Source: Streptomyces sp. NBC_01471
GTDB taxonomy: Bacteria > Actinomycetota > Actinomycetes > Streptomycetales > Streptomycetaceae
Reading direction: 5' to 3'
Assembly: GCF_041438865.1 (NCBI RefSeq)
Contig: NZ_CP109450.1
Location: forward strand, 5,954,501-6,018,500
DNA: 64,000 nt
Of this stretch, positions 8,951 to 16,743 are shown in pieces. The notes under the pieces were generated by a model, which was not told where the DNA came from, searched no databases, and saw only the letters and a program-made list of their open reading frames with translations. A program made the position numbers and the translations under genes. Positions within the stretch are counted from its first letter, which is position 1; each line of letters opens with the position of its first letter.

Positions 8951-9931
8951 ATGACCGTTGCCGTCGCAGGCGCGGGCCCGAAGCGTCGTGGGCCGGCGCA
9001 GCGCTTCAAGCAGTCCTGGCAGAAGCACTGGTACGCCTACGCGATGGCGGCCCCGGTCGTCGTCGTCCTCGGCGTCCTGGTCGGCTACCCGCTGGTCCAG
9101 GGCCTCTACCTCACCCTGACCGACGCGAACAGCCTCAACTCGGCCCGCACCATCGGCGTCAACCACATCGCCGCCACCTACAAGTTCATCGGTCTGCACA
9201 ACTACGCGGACATCCTCTGGGGGCCGACCGCCTGGGACCGCTTCTGGTCGCACTTCCTCTGGACCGTCGTCTGGACCGCCGCCTGTGTGGCCCTGCACTA
9301 CTGCATCGGCCTCGGCCTGGCCCTGCTGCTCAACCAGAAGCTGCGCGGCCGGACCTTCTACCGGATGCTCCTGATCCTGCCCTGGGCGGTCCCGACGTTC
9401 GTCACCGTCTTCTCCTGGCGGATCATGCTCGGCGACTCCGGCATCGTGAACTCGGTGCTCGGCAGCCTTCATCTGCCCCAGCCCGCCTGGCTGGAGGAGC
9501 CGCACTTCCAGCAGCTCGCCGCGATCATCGTCAACACCTGGTGCGGCGTGCCCTTCATGATGGTGTCGCTGCTCGGCGGACTCCAGTCGATCTCCGCCGA
9601 CCTGTACGAGGCCGCCGAGATGGACGGCGCCGGCCCCTGGCAGCGCTTCCTCAACGTCACCCTGCCCGGTCTGCGTTCGGTGAGCTCCACCGTCGTCCTG
9701 CTCGGCATCATCTGGACGTTCAACCAGTTCGCCATCATCTTCCTGCTGTTCGGCAACGGCGCACCGGACGCCCAGATCCTCGTCACCTGGGCCTACCGCC
9801 TCGGCTTCGGCCAGCAGCCCAGGGACTACGCCCAGTCCGCCGCGTACGGCGTGCTGCTGCTCTCCATCCTGATCGTCTTCACCTCCTTCTACCGGCGCTG
9901 GCTGGCCCGTAGCGAGAAGGCCAACAGCTGA
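8951..9931 (+). CDS. malF: Maltose ABC transporter permease MalF
   Basis: A 326-residue inner-membrane permease with six or so predicted helices and the EAA loop (EAAEMDGAGPWQRFLNVTLPG) that docks the ATPase. Its position between malE and malG, separated by 84 and 44 bases, supports the MalF assignment. ATG 8951 is preceded by a weak AAAAGG ribosome site. No ATP-binding subunit is encoded here. In Streptomyces such importers are energised by the shared ATPase MsiK encoded elsewhere, which is the likely partner. Confidence 0.93.
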   Translation: MTVAVAGAGPKRRGPAQRFKQSWQKHWYAYAMAAPVVVVLGVLVGYPLVQGLYLTLTDANSLNSARTIGVNHIAATYKFIGLHNYADILWGPTAWDRFWSHFLWTVVWTAACVALHYCIGLGLALLLNQKLRGRTFYRMLLILPWAVPTFVTVFSWRIMLGDSGIVNSVLGSLHLPQPAWLEEPHFQQLAAIIVNTWCGVPFMMVSLLGGLQSISADLYEAAEMDGAGPWQRFLNVTLPGLRSVSSTVVLLGIIWTFNQFAIIFLLFGNGAPDAQILVTWAYRLGFGQQPRDYAQSAAYGVLLLSILIVFTSFYRRWLARSEKANS

Positions 9932-9975
9932 GACCGGCCGGCAACCAGAAGGCACGAAGGCAGGAAGAACCCCAG

Positions 9976-10920
9976 ATGACGACCCCGACGACCCCGTCGA
10001 CACCGACTACCCCGATGACCCTCACCACCGGGACCTCACCCGCCGAGCAAACCCCGCCGGCCGCACGGCGGCCCGCCCGACCGGTCCGCCGCGACCGGCC
10101 CGGCCGCAGGGCCACCGTGCTCTCGCACACCGCGCTGAGCATCGCCAGCCTGATCGCGCTCTTCCCGATCGCGTGGCTGGCCTTCCTCTCGCTCGGCCCC
10201 GACAAGAGCGACTATCTGCACCCGGGCCGGATCTGGTCCAAGATCTCGTTCGCCAACTACTCGTTCGTCCTGGAGCACACCCGCTTCTTCACCTGGCTCG
10301 GCAACACCGCCCTGATCGCCGTCGCGACCAGCGTCATCGGGGTGTTCATGGCCGCCACCGCCGGCTACGCGGTCTCCCGGATGAGGTTCCCCGGGCACAA
10401 GAAGCTGATGTGGCTGCTGCTGGTCACCCAGATGTTCCCGGTCGCCGTCCTGATGGTGCCGATGTACGTGATCCTCGCGGACCTCGGCCTCATCGACACC
10501 TTCGGCGCCCTGATCCTCGTGTACTGCTCCACCGCCGTGCCGTACTGCGCCTGGATGCTCAAGGGGTACTTCGACACCATCCCGTACGAGATCGACGAGG
10601 CGGGGCGCGTCGACGGGCTCAGCCCCTTCGGCACCTTCTGGCGGCTCATCCTGCCGCTCGCCAGGCCCGGTCTCGCGGTGGCCGGCTTCTACACCTGCCT
10701 GACCGCCTGGGGCGAGGTCGCCTTCGCCTCGACGTTCATGCTCGACGACAGCAAGTACACCCTCGCGGTGGGCCTCTCCAGCTTCGTCAGCGAACACGAC
10801 GCCCAGTGGAACTACATGGCGGCCACCGCCGTCCTCATCGCCATCCCCGTCTCCGTCATCTTCTACCTGGTGCAGAAGCACCTGGTCACAGGCTTGACGG
10901 CGGGCGGGACGAAGGGCTGA
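9976..10920 (+). CDS. malG: Maltose ABC transporter permease MalG
   Basis: A 314-residue permease of the MalG family. It begins with a Thr/Pro-rich cytoplasmic tail of about 50 residues, followed by six predicted membrane helices and the EAA motif (EIDEAGRVDGLSPFGTFWRLILPLA). It pairs with MalF to form the channel. ATG 9976 follows AGGAAG. The next gene, an alpha-glucosidase, begins 55 bases downstream, which fits a single uptake-and-cleavage operon. Confidence 0.93.
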   Translation: MTTPTTPSTPTTPMTLTTGTSPAEQTPPAARRPARPVRRDRPGRRATVLSHTALSIASLIALFPIAWLAFLSLGPDKSDYLHPGRIWSKISFANYSFVLEHTRFFTWLGNTALIAVATSVIGVFMAATAGYAVSRMRFPGHKKLMWLLLVTQMFPVAVLMVPMYVILADLGLIDTFGALILVYCSTAVPYCAWMLKGYFDTIPYEIDEAGRVDGLSPFGTFWRLILPLARPGLAVAGFYTCLTAWGEVAFASTFMLDDSKYTLAVGLSSFVSEHDAQWNYMAATAVLIAIPVSVIFYLVQKHLVTGLTAGGTKG

Positions 10921-10975
10921 GCGCCGCACCCGCTTCCGTATGTCCCATGACGCATCTGACACATCCAGGGAAGAC

Positions 10976-12637
10976 ATGACTCAGCACTCCGCCGCCCCCG
11001 CCGACCACGCCGGCGCCCCGTCGGCCGCCGCCCGCACCGGCTGGTGGCGGGACGCGGTGATCTACCAGGTCTATCCGCGCAGCTTCGCCGACAGCAACGG
11101 CGACGGCATGGGGGACATCGAAGGTGTCCGCAGCCGGCTGCCGTACCTGCGCGACCTCGGGGTCGACGCCGTCTGGCTCTCGCCGTTCTACGCGTCCCCG
11201 CAGGCCGACGCCGGGTACGACGTCGCCGACTACCGGGCCATCGACCCCATGTTCGGCACGCTCCTGGACGCCGACGCGCTGATCCGCGACGCCCACGGCC
11301 TGGGCCTGCGGATCATCGTGGACGTGGTGCCCAACCACACGTCCGACCAGTACGAGTGGTTCAAGCGAGCCATCGGCGACGGCCCGGCCTCACCGCTGCG
11401 TGACCGCTACCACTTCCGCGAGGGGAAGGGCGAGAACGGCGAACTCCCGCCCAACGACTGGGAGTCCATCTTCGGCGGCCCCGCCTGGACCCGGGTCGCC
11501 GACGGCGCCTGGTACCTCCACCTCTTCGCCCCCGAGCAGCCGGACCTGAACTGGGAGAACCCGGCCGTCGCCGACGAGTTCCGCTCGATCCTGCGGTTCT
11601 GGCTGGACATGGGAGTCGACGGATTCCGGGTCGACGTCGCCCACGGCCTCGTCAAGGCGCCCGGCCTGCCCGACCTCGGCGGCACCGACCAGCTGCGGCT
11701 GCTCGGCAATGACGTCATGCCGTTCTTCGACCAGGACGGTGTCCACGAGATCTACCGGTCCTGGCGCACGATCCTCGACGAGTACCCGGGCGAGCGGATA
11801 GCCGTCGCCGAGGCGTGGACGCCGACCGTGCAGCGCACCGCCCACTACGTACGCCCCGACGAGCTGCACCAGGCGTTCAACTTCCAGTACCTGGCGACCC
11901 ACTGGGACGCGGCCGAGCTGCGCGAGGTCATCGACGTCTCGCTGGCCGCGATGCGTCCGGTGGGCGCGCCCGCGACCTGGGTGCTCTCCAACCACGACGT
12001 CACCCGGCACACGACCCGCTTCGGCAACCCGCCCGCCGGCACGCAGATCCGCACCCCCGGCGACCGGGAGCTGGGCCTGCGGCGGGCCCGCGCGGCGACG
12101 CTGCTGATGCTGGCGCTGCCCGGCTCCGCCTACCTCTACCAGGGCGAGGAACTCGGCCTCCCGGACGTCACCGACCTGCCCGACGAGGTCAGGCAGGACC
12201 CGTCGTTCTTCCGCGCGGCCGGCCAGGACGGGTTCCGCGACGGCTGCCGGGTGCCGATCCCGTGGACCGCGGACGGCTCCTCGTACGGCTTCGGGAGCGG
12301 TGGCAGCTGGCTCCCGCAGCCCGCGGACTGGGGCGCGCTGAGCGTCGAGACGCAGACCGGCGACCCCGCCTCCACCCTGGAGCTGTACCGCGCCGCGCTC
12401 TCCGTACGGCGGGAGCTGCCGGGCCTGGGCGCCGGGGACTCCGTCGAATGGCTCCCCGGCACCCCGGGCGGAGTGCTGGCCTTCGCCCGGCCCGGCTTCC
12501 GCTGCACGGTCAACACCACCGGCCGCGCCGTACGGCTGCCCGTGCCGGGCCGGCCGGTGCTGGCCAGCGCCGAAGTCAGCGTGGAACAGGCCGAGTTCGA
12601 GCTGCCTGCGGACAGCACCGTCTGGTGGTCGGTGTGA
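10976..12637 (+). CDS. aglA: GH13 alpha-glucosidase (AglA-like, right copy)
   Basis: A 553-residue intracellular GH13 enzyme, last but one in the mal operon. Key segments are WWRDAVIYQVYPRSF, GVDGFRVDVAHG (nucleophile aspartate), IAVAEAW (acid/base glutamate) and LSNHDVTRH. No export signal is present. It closely resembles the enzyme at 5698-7302 along its whole length but carries a small extra loop (near TRFGNPPAGTQIRTPGD). ATG 10976 follows AGGGAAG. Its stop overlaps the start of the downstream regulator by four bases, so the two are translationally coupled. Confidence 0.93.
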   Translation: MTQHSAAPADHAGAPSAAARTGWWRDAVIYQVYPRSFADSNGDGMGDIEGVRSRLPYLRDLGVDAVWLSPFYASPQADAGYDVADYRAIDPMFGTLLDADALIRDAHGLGLRIIVDVVPNHTSDQYEWFKRAIGDGPASPLRDRYHFREGKGENGELPPNDWESIFGGPAWTRVADGAWYLHLFAPEQPDLNWENPAVADEFRSILRFWLDMGVDGFRVDVAHGLVKAPGLPDLGGTDQLRLLGNDVMPFFDQDGVHEIYRSWRTILDEYPGERIAVAEAWTPTVQRTAHYVRPDELHQAFNFQYLATHWDAAELREVIDVSLAAMRPVGAPATWVLSNHDVTRHTTRFGNPPAGTQIRTPGDRELGLRRARAATLLMLALPGSAYLYQGEELGLPDVTDLPDEVRQDPSFFRAAGQDGFRDGCRVPIPWTADGSSYGFGSGGSWLPQPADWGALSVETQTGDPASTLELYRAALSVRRELPGLGAGDSVEWLPGTPGGVLAFARPGFRCTVNTTGRAVRLPVPGRPVLASAEVSVEQAEFELPADSTVWWSV

Positions 12638-13656
12638 CCGCACCTCCCCGGCTCGCGCACATCGCCGCGCAGGCCGCCGTCAGCGAGGCCACCGTGAGCC
12701 GGGTGCTCAACGGTAAGCCGGGCGTCGCGGACACCACGCGCCAGCGGGTGCTCGCGGCGCTCGACGTCCTCGGCTACGAGCGGCCGGTACGGCTCCGCCA
12801 GCGCAGCGCGGGCCTGATCGGCCTGGTGACCCCCGAGCTGACCAACCCCATCTTCCCGGCCTTCGCCCAGGCGGTGGAGCAGGTGCTCGCGGGCCACGGC
12901 TACACCCCGGTCCTGTGTACGCAGATGCCGGGCGGCGCCACCGAGGACGAACTGGTCGAGCAGCTGGTGGAGCGCGGGGTGGGCGGCATCGTCTTCCTCT
13001 CCGGGCTGCACGCCGACACCTCGTCCGACCCCGCGCGGTACGCCGGTCTCACTGAGCGCGGGGTGCCGTTCGTCCTGATCAACGGCTACAACGAACGGAT
13101 CAGCGCGCCCTTCGTCTCGCCCGACGACCATGCGGCGGTCCACATGGCCGTGCGCCATCTCTCGGACCTCGGGCACCGCAGGATCGGTCTGGCGGTCGGC
13201 CCGCCCCGCTATGTGCCCTCGCGCCGCAAGCGCGAGGGGTTCATCGAGGCGGTGGCGGGCCGGCTGGGCCAGTCCGCGGAGGAGGCCGGGGCCCTGGTCC
13301 AGCACACCCTGTTCAGCGTCGAGGGCGGCCGGGCCGCGGCGGGCGCGCTGTTGGACCAGGGGTGCACCGCCGTGGTCTGCGGCAGCGACATGATGGCGCT
13401 GGGTGTCGTCCGGGCGGCCCGCGAACGCGGCCTCGAAGTCCCCGACGACGTCTCGGTGGTCGGCTTCGACGACTCGCAGCTGATCGCCTTCACCAGCCCG
13501 CCGCTGACCACGGTCCGCCAGCCGGTCCAGGCGATGGCCGCGGCGGCGGTGGGCGCGCTCCTGGAGGAGATCGGCGGGAACCCGGTCCAGCGCACCGAGT
13601 TCGTCTTCCAGCCGGAACTGGTGGTACGCGGCTCCACGGCCCGCCATACCGGCTGA
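12634..13656 (+). CDS. malR: LacI-family regulator, MalR-like (right copy)
   Basis: A 340-residue LacI-family regulator with HTH and hinge VSEATVSRVLNGKPGV, identical in this stretch to the left copy at 4611-5672, followed by the same type of sugar-binding domain (VTPELTNPIFPAFAQ, VVGFDDSQLIAFTSPPLTTVRQP). The GTG start at 12634 overlaps the aglA stop in the string GTGA. Its place at the end of malEFG-aglA-malR implies autoregulation with the transporter. Because the DNA-reading helix matches its paralogue, both probably recognise the same operators; effector preference could differ. Confidence 0.9.
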   Translation: MTAPPRLAHIAAQAAVSEATVSRVLNGKPGVADTTRQRVLAALDVLGYERPVRLRQRSAGLIGLVTPELTNPIFPAFAQAVEQVLAGHGYTPVLCTQMPGGATEDELVEQLVERGVGGIVFLSGLHADTSSDPARYAGLTERGVPFVLINGYNERISAPFVSPDDHAAVHMAVRHLSDLGHRRIGLAVGPPRYVPSRRKREGFIEAVAGRLGQSAEEAGALVQHTLFSVEGGRAAAGALLDQGCTAVVCGSDMMALGVVRAARERGLEVPDDVSVVGFDDSQLIAFTSPPLTTVRQPVQAMAAAAVGALLEEIGGNPVQRTEFVFQPELVVRGSTARHTG

Positions 13657-13795
13657 CCAGCGGCGGGACCGCTCCCCGCCGACCGGTCGCGGCACCGGCG
13701 TGCGAGGCTGAGCGGTGGCAGCGCGCCGCTCCGCCCTGCCGACCGGAGCGGACGCCGTCCGTTCCGGACCAGAAGCCCGCCGGGAGGACACCGCC

Positions 13796-14143
13796 ATGCC
13801 GCAGATCACCGTCGACTACTCCGAGTCCCTGGAGGACGCCTTCGACCGCAGGGGCTTCGCGCTCGGCCTGCACCCGGTCGTCGTGGAGACGGTCTCCGCC
13901 GGGCTGCCCGCCTGCAAGACGCGCTTCGTCAGGACGGCCGGGTTCGTCGCGGGCGACGGCGCGGGCGACGACGCCGTGGTGCACGTGGAGATCGCGCTGC
14001 TGGCCGGCCGTACCGACGAGGCGAAGGCGCGGCTGAGCGAGGCGGTGCTCGACGTCGTCCGGCAGCATCTGAAGCCCGCCGGGAGCACGGTGCACCTCTC
14101 CGCCGAGATCCGCGATCTGGACGCCTCCTACCGCAAGGGCTGA
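13796..14143 (+). CDS. 5-carboxymethyl-2-hydroxymuconate isomerase-family tautomerase
   Basis: A 115-residue protein starting MPQITVDYSE. The proline exposed after Met removal is the catalytic base in the tautomerase/HpcD superfamily. Overall length and the LHPVVVE, VHVEIALLAGRTDEAK and LSAEIRDLD segments fit the CHMI family. The classical role is in homoprotocatechuate breakdown, but no other genes of that pathway are nearby, so the substrate here is open. ATG 13796 follows GGGAGGA. It stands alone between malR and a DUF4230 gene on the same strand. Confidence 0.8.
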   Translation: MPQITVDYSESLEDAFDRRGFALGLHPVVVETVSAGLPACKTRFVRTAGFVAGDGAGDDAVVHVEIALLAGRTDEAKARLSEAVLDVVRQHLKPAGSTVHLSAEIRDLDASYRKG

Positions 14144-14197
14144 GCAACGGCCGTGCCACGCCCGAGTGTTCATGGCATACGGGGGCATCCGGACCCC

Positions 14198-14878
14198 ATG
14201 ACGCTGACCGAAGCAGAGGTGAAGCAGGAGCGCCGGAACCCCCGTCGCTCCTGGTGGATCAAAGCGCCGGTGGGCCTGGTCCTGGTACTGGCGCTGCTGC
14301 TGCTCGGCAGCAGGCTCGACCTGCTGCCGGGCCTCGGTGACGTGTTCGGCGAGAAGACCCAGGACCGGTCGGGCCCCGCACTCCTCAAGTCGATCCAGGA
14401 CATGAGCCGGTACGAGGCCGCCTCGGGGAACTTCCAGGTCGTCGTCGACCTGGAGAAGGACACCAAGTTCCTGCCGGACGCGATCCGCGGCTCCCGGATG
14501 CTGTACGTCGGAGCGGGCACGGTCGGCTCCTACGTCGACCTCGGCAGGACCGGCAAGGGCGGCGTGACCGTGAACAAGGACCGCACCGCTGCCACCCTGC
14601 GGCTGCCGCACGCGGTGCTCGCCAAGCCCGCCATCGACCCGGACCGCTCGTACGCCGTCTCGAAGCAGCGCGGACTGCTGGACCGGCTCGGCGATTTCTT
14701 CTCGGACAACCCCAACAACGAGCACGCGGTGCAGAAGCTCGCGGCGCAGCACATCGGTGAGGCGGCCAAGGACAGCGGGCTGGTGGCACGCGCGGAGAAG
14801 AACACCACCGCGATGCTCCAGGGGCTGCTGCACTCGCTGGGGTTCAAGCAGGTCACGGTGGTCTACGGAACCTCCTGA
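14198..14878 (+). CDS. Membrane-anchored DUF4230 protein
   Basis: A 226-residue protein with a basic N-terminus, one hydrophobic helix near residues 25-43, and a soluble part expected outside the membrane. The body (LLKSIQDMSRYEAASGNFQ, MLYVGAGTVGSYVDLG, LPHAVLAKPAIDPDRS) matches the DUF4230 family as I know it; its function is unknown. I prefer ATG 14198. A GTG at 14153 would add 15 residues but offers no better ribosome site. It converges with the tetR gene. Confidence 0.75.
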   Translation: MTLTEAEVKQERRNPRRSWWIKAPVGLVLVLALLLLGSRLDLLPGLGDVFGEKTQDRSGPALLKSIQDMSRYEAASGNFQVVVDLEKDTKFLPDAIRGSRMLYVGAGTVGSYVDLGRTGKGGVTVNKDRTAATLRLPHAVLAKPAIDPDRSYAVSKQRGLLDRLGDFFSDNPNNEHAVQKLAAQHIGEAAKDSGLVARAEKNTTAMLQGLLHSLGFKQVTVVYGTS

Positions 14879-14948
14879 GGCGGCGCCCGCAGCCGGTGCC
14901 TTCAGCCAGCCCCCCAGCCCGTCGGCCCCCACCCCCCCCGGGCGACCG

Positions 14949-15674
14949 TCAGCCGGTCCGCTGGGCGGGGAGTTCCGTCGCGGGCAGCGGCGCGAGCGAG
15001 AGCAGCCTGCCGACCAGGTCCCCGAACGGCCCGTCGGCGGGCTCCTCGGCCAGTATCCGCCGCACGACCGCCGCCATCTCCGTGTCGTAGGCGGCGCTCA
15101 CCGCGGCCAGCGCGGCGAAGTCGTGCACCAGCTGCAGCTCCAGCTCGGCCCGCGGAATGCTCCGCCCGTCGAGCCAGATGAGGGCGGTCGACTCGGCGAG
15201 CGACACCCACGACCTGACGACCAACTGGAGCCTGACGGGCGGCTCCTGGACGTCCAGGTGGGACAGGATCTGGAGATACGCGGCGGTGCGGACCTCGTCG
15301 ATCATCGCGTTGGTGGTGGTGGAACCCACGGCCGGGCCGCCGCGCATCAGCGCCGAGAAGCCGGGTCCGTGTTCCTCGACGAAGCCGAAGAACCGCTCCA
15401 TCACCCGCAGCAGCCGCGCCCCCAGCGGCCCTTCGTGCGGCTCGACGAACCGCTCGGCGAGCTCGTCGGCAGCGCGGCGCAGCGCCGCCTCGTACAGACT
15501 CTGCTTGCCGGGGAAGTAGTGGTAGACGAGCGGCCGCGAAATGCCGGCGGCCGCGGCTATCTCGTCGATGGAGACGTCGTCGGGGGAGCGGTGGCTGAAC
15601 AGTTCGAGGGCGACGCTGATCAGCTGCTGCCTGCGCTCTTCGACGCCCATCCTGCGGCGTACCCCGGTCGTCAT
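14949..15674 (-). CDS. TetR-family transcriptional regulator
   Basis: A 241-residue TetR-type regulator. The N-terminal HTH (DVSIDEIAAAAGISRPLVYHYFPGKQSLYEAAL) is followed by a long, variable, all-helical ligand domain. ATG 15674 directly precedes the HTH region. The nearby reductase/PF10118 pair (20316-22314) is a candidate target, because such pairs often travel with TetR regulators in Streptomyces, but a DUF3626 gene and a GH92 gene lie between them here. Autoregulation is likely; no clear palindrome was identified. Confidence 0.88.
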   Translation of the reverse strand: MTTGVRRRMGVEERRQQLISVALELFSHRSPDDVSIDEIAAAAGISRPLVYHYFPGKQSLYEAALRRAADELAERFVEPHEGPLGARLLRVMERFFGFVEEHGPGFSALMRGGPAVGSTTTNAMIDEVRTAAYLQILSHLDVQEPPVRLQLVVRSWVSLAESTALIWLDGRSIPRAELELQLVHDFAALAAVSAAYDTEMAAVVRRILAEEPADGPFGDLVGRLLSLAPLPATELPAQRTG

Positions 15675-15779
15675 GGCAACAGCGTACCGACTGCGTCGCC
15701 GCCGGGCGTTGGCCGTACCGGGGTCGGCTGCGTCACACAGCGATCCGGTACGGTGTCCCGCCTGCGGGTACCCGGGTGG

Positions 15780-16625
15780 TCACGGCCCGAAGTCCCACCC
15801 GAACCGGGCGAGGCAGTGCCACACTCGCTTGAGCGCCTGGGGATCGTGGCCGCCCGTGCGTACGGCCTCGCCGATGATCCGGGGTGTGAGCAGCCCGTCC
15901 CGTGCGATCTCGGCTCCCAGCGCGACATGTTCGGGGCCGCGGTACTCCGGGTGCCGCCGCAGTTCGTCGACCGGCAGCCGGAAGCCCGGGTGCCACTCGA
16001 CGGCGAACGGCAGCCGCGCGGCTGCCTCCTCCACCGCCGTGCCACGGAAGCTGGGGTCGAGGACCAGCGCCTCGACGTCCCGGCCCAGCACGAGGGGCCC
16101 GTGCACATGCGCCTCGACGCAGTCGTCGAGCGGGTCCGCCCCCTCGGCCTCGGCCCGCCCGACCAGGTCGAGCGCACCGGCGACGCCGAAGTGAGCGGGT
16201 TCCAGAGCGCTGTCCGGATAGCAGAAGGTGATACGTGGCAGTGCCCGGGGTACCAGCCGCAGATGCGCGGAGCCGAATCGTGGAGCACCGCCGATGAGGT
16301 GGCGCCGGTAGTTCAGTGCTCCGTACACGGGCCGCTGCCGGGGATGCGCGTCGTCGTAGACTCCCCCGAAGATCCGGCTCTCCCACCGCCACCTGTCACC
16401 ACCGGGATGGGCGGTGAGGCCCCCGTTGCTCGTGCCGGTGACGAACTGCGAGTAGTAGACGCCGTCACTGGCGAGCGCCCGGAGGAGGGGGCCGCCTCCC
16501 ACAGGGCGGTCGGGGTGGAAGTTGAGCGTCACGCGCAGGGCGGGGTCGACAGGCGGTCCGGCGGAGAGGGACGCCACATGGCGGATGGCTCGCTCGTGCG
16601 GCAACCGTTGGAGGTCGGCGTTCAT
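15780..16625 (-). CDS. DUF3626 family protein
   Basis: A 281-residue cytoplasmic protein. Conserved-looking blocks include VTLNFHPDR, GVYYSQFVTGTSNGGLTAHPGGDRWRWE split by short loops, PRFGSAHLRL and VEAHVHGPLVLGRDVEALVLDPSF. These fit the DUF3626 family, whose activity is unknown; the His/Asp/Arg-rich blocks suggest an enzyme, possibly an ADP-ribosyltransferase-like or hydrolase fold, which is a guess. ATG 16625 opens the conserved region. It shares the minus strand with the tetR gene downstream and the GH92 gene upstream. Confidence 0.6.
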   Translation of the reverse strand: MNADLQRLPHERAIRHVASLSAGPPVDPALRVTLNFHPDRPVGGGPLLRALASDGVYYSQFVTGTSNGGLTAHPGGDRWRWESRIFGGVYDDAHPRQRPVYGALNYRRHLIGGAPRFGSAHLRLVPRALPRITFCYPDSALEPAHFGVAGALDLVGRAEAEGADPLDDCVEAHVHGPLVLGRDVEALVLDPSFRGTAVEEAAARLPFAVEWHPGFRLPVDELRRHPEYRGPEHVALGAEIARDGLLTPRIIGEAVRTGGHDPQALKRVWHCLARFGWDFGP

Positions 16626-16685
16626 CGGAGCAGTCTGCCGGAAACCGGTCGCCGCGGTCCCGCCCGGCGGAGTGGGGACGGCGAA

Positions 16686-16724
16686 CGGGCCGCCGCGGCA
16701 CGGAATCCGTGCCCCGGCGGCCCG
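16686..16724. terminator. Rho-independent-type hairpin after the GH92 gene
   Basis: Arms CGGGCCGCCG (16686-16695) and GGCACGGA (16697-16704) pair with TCCGTGCC (16706-16713) and CGGCGGCCCG (16715-16724), with one C/C mismatch and a one-base loop. It lies 20 bases beyond the GH92 stop, so it probably ends that leftward transcript. There is no U-run, as is common in Streptomyces. Confidence 0.7.
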
Positions 16725-16743
16725 CCCGGCAGGCTGATCCGGA

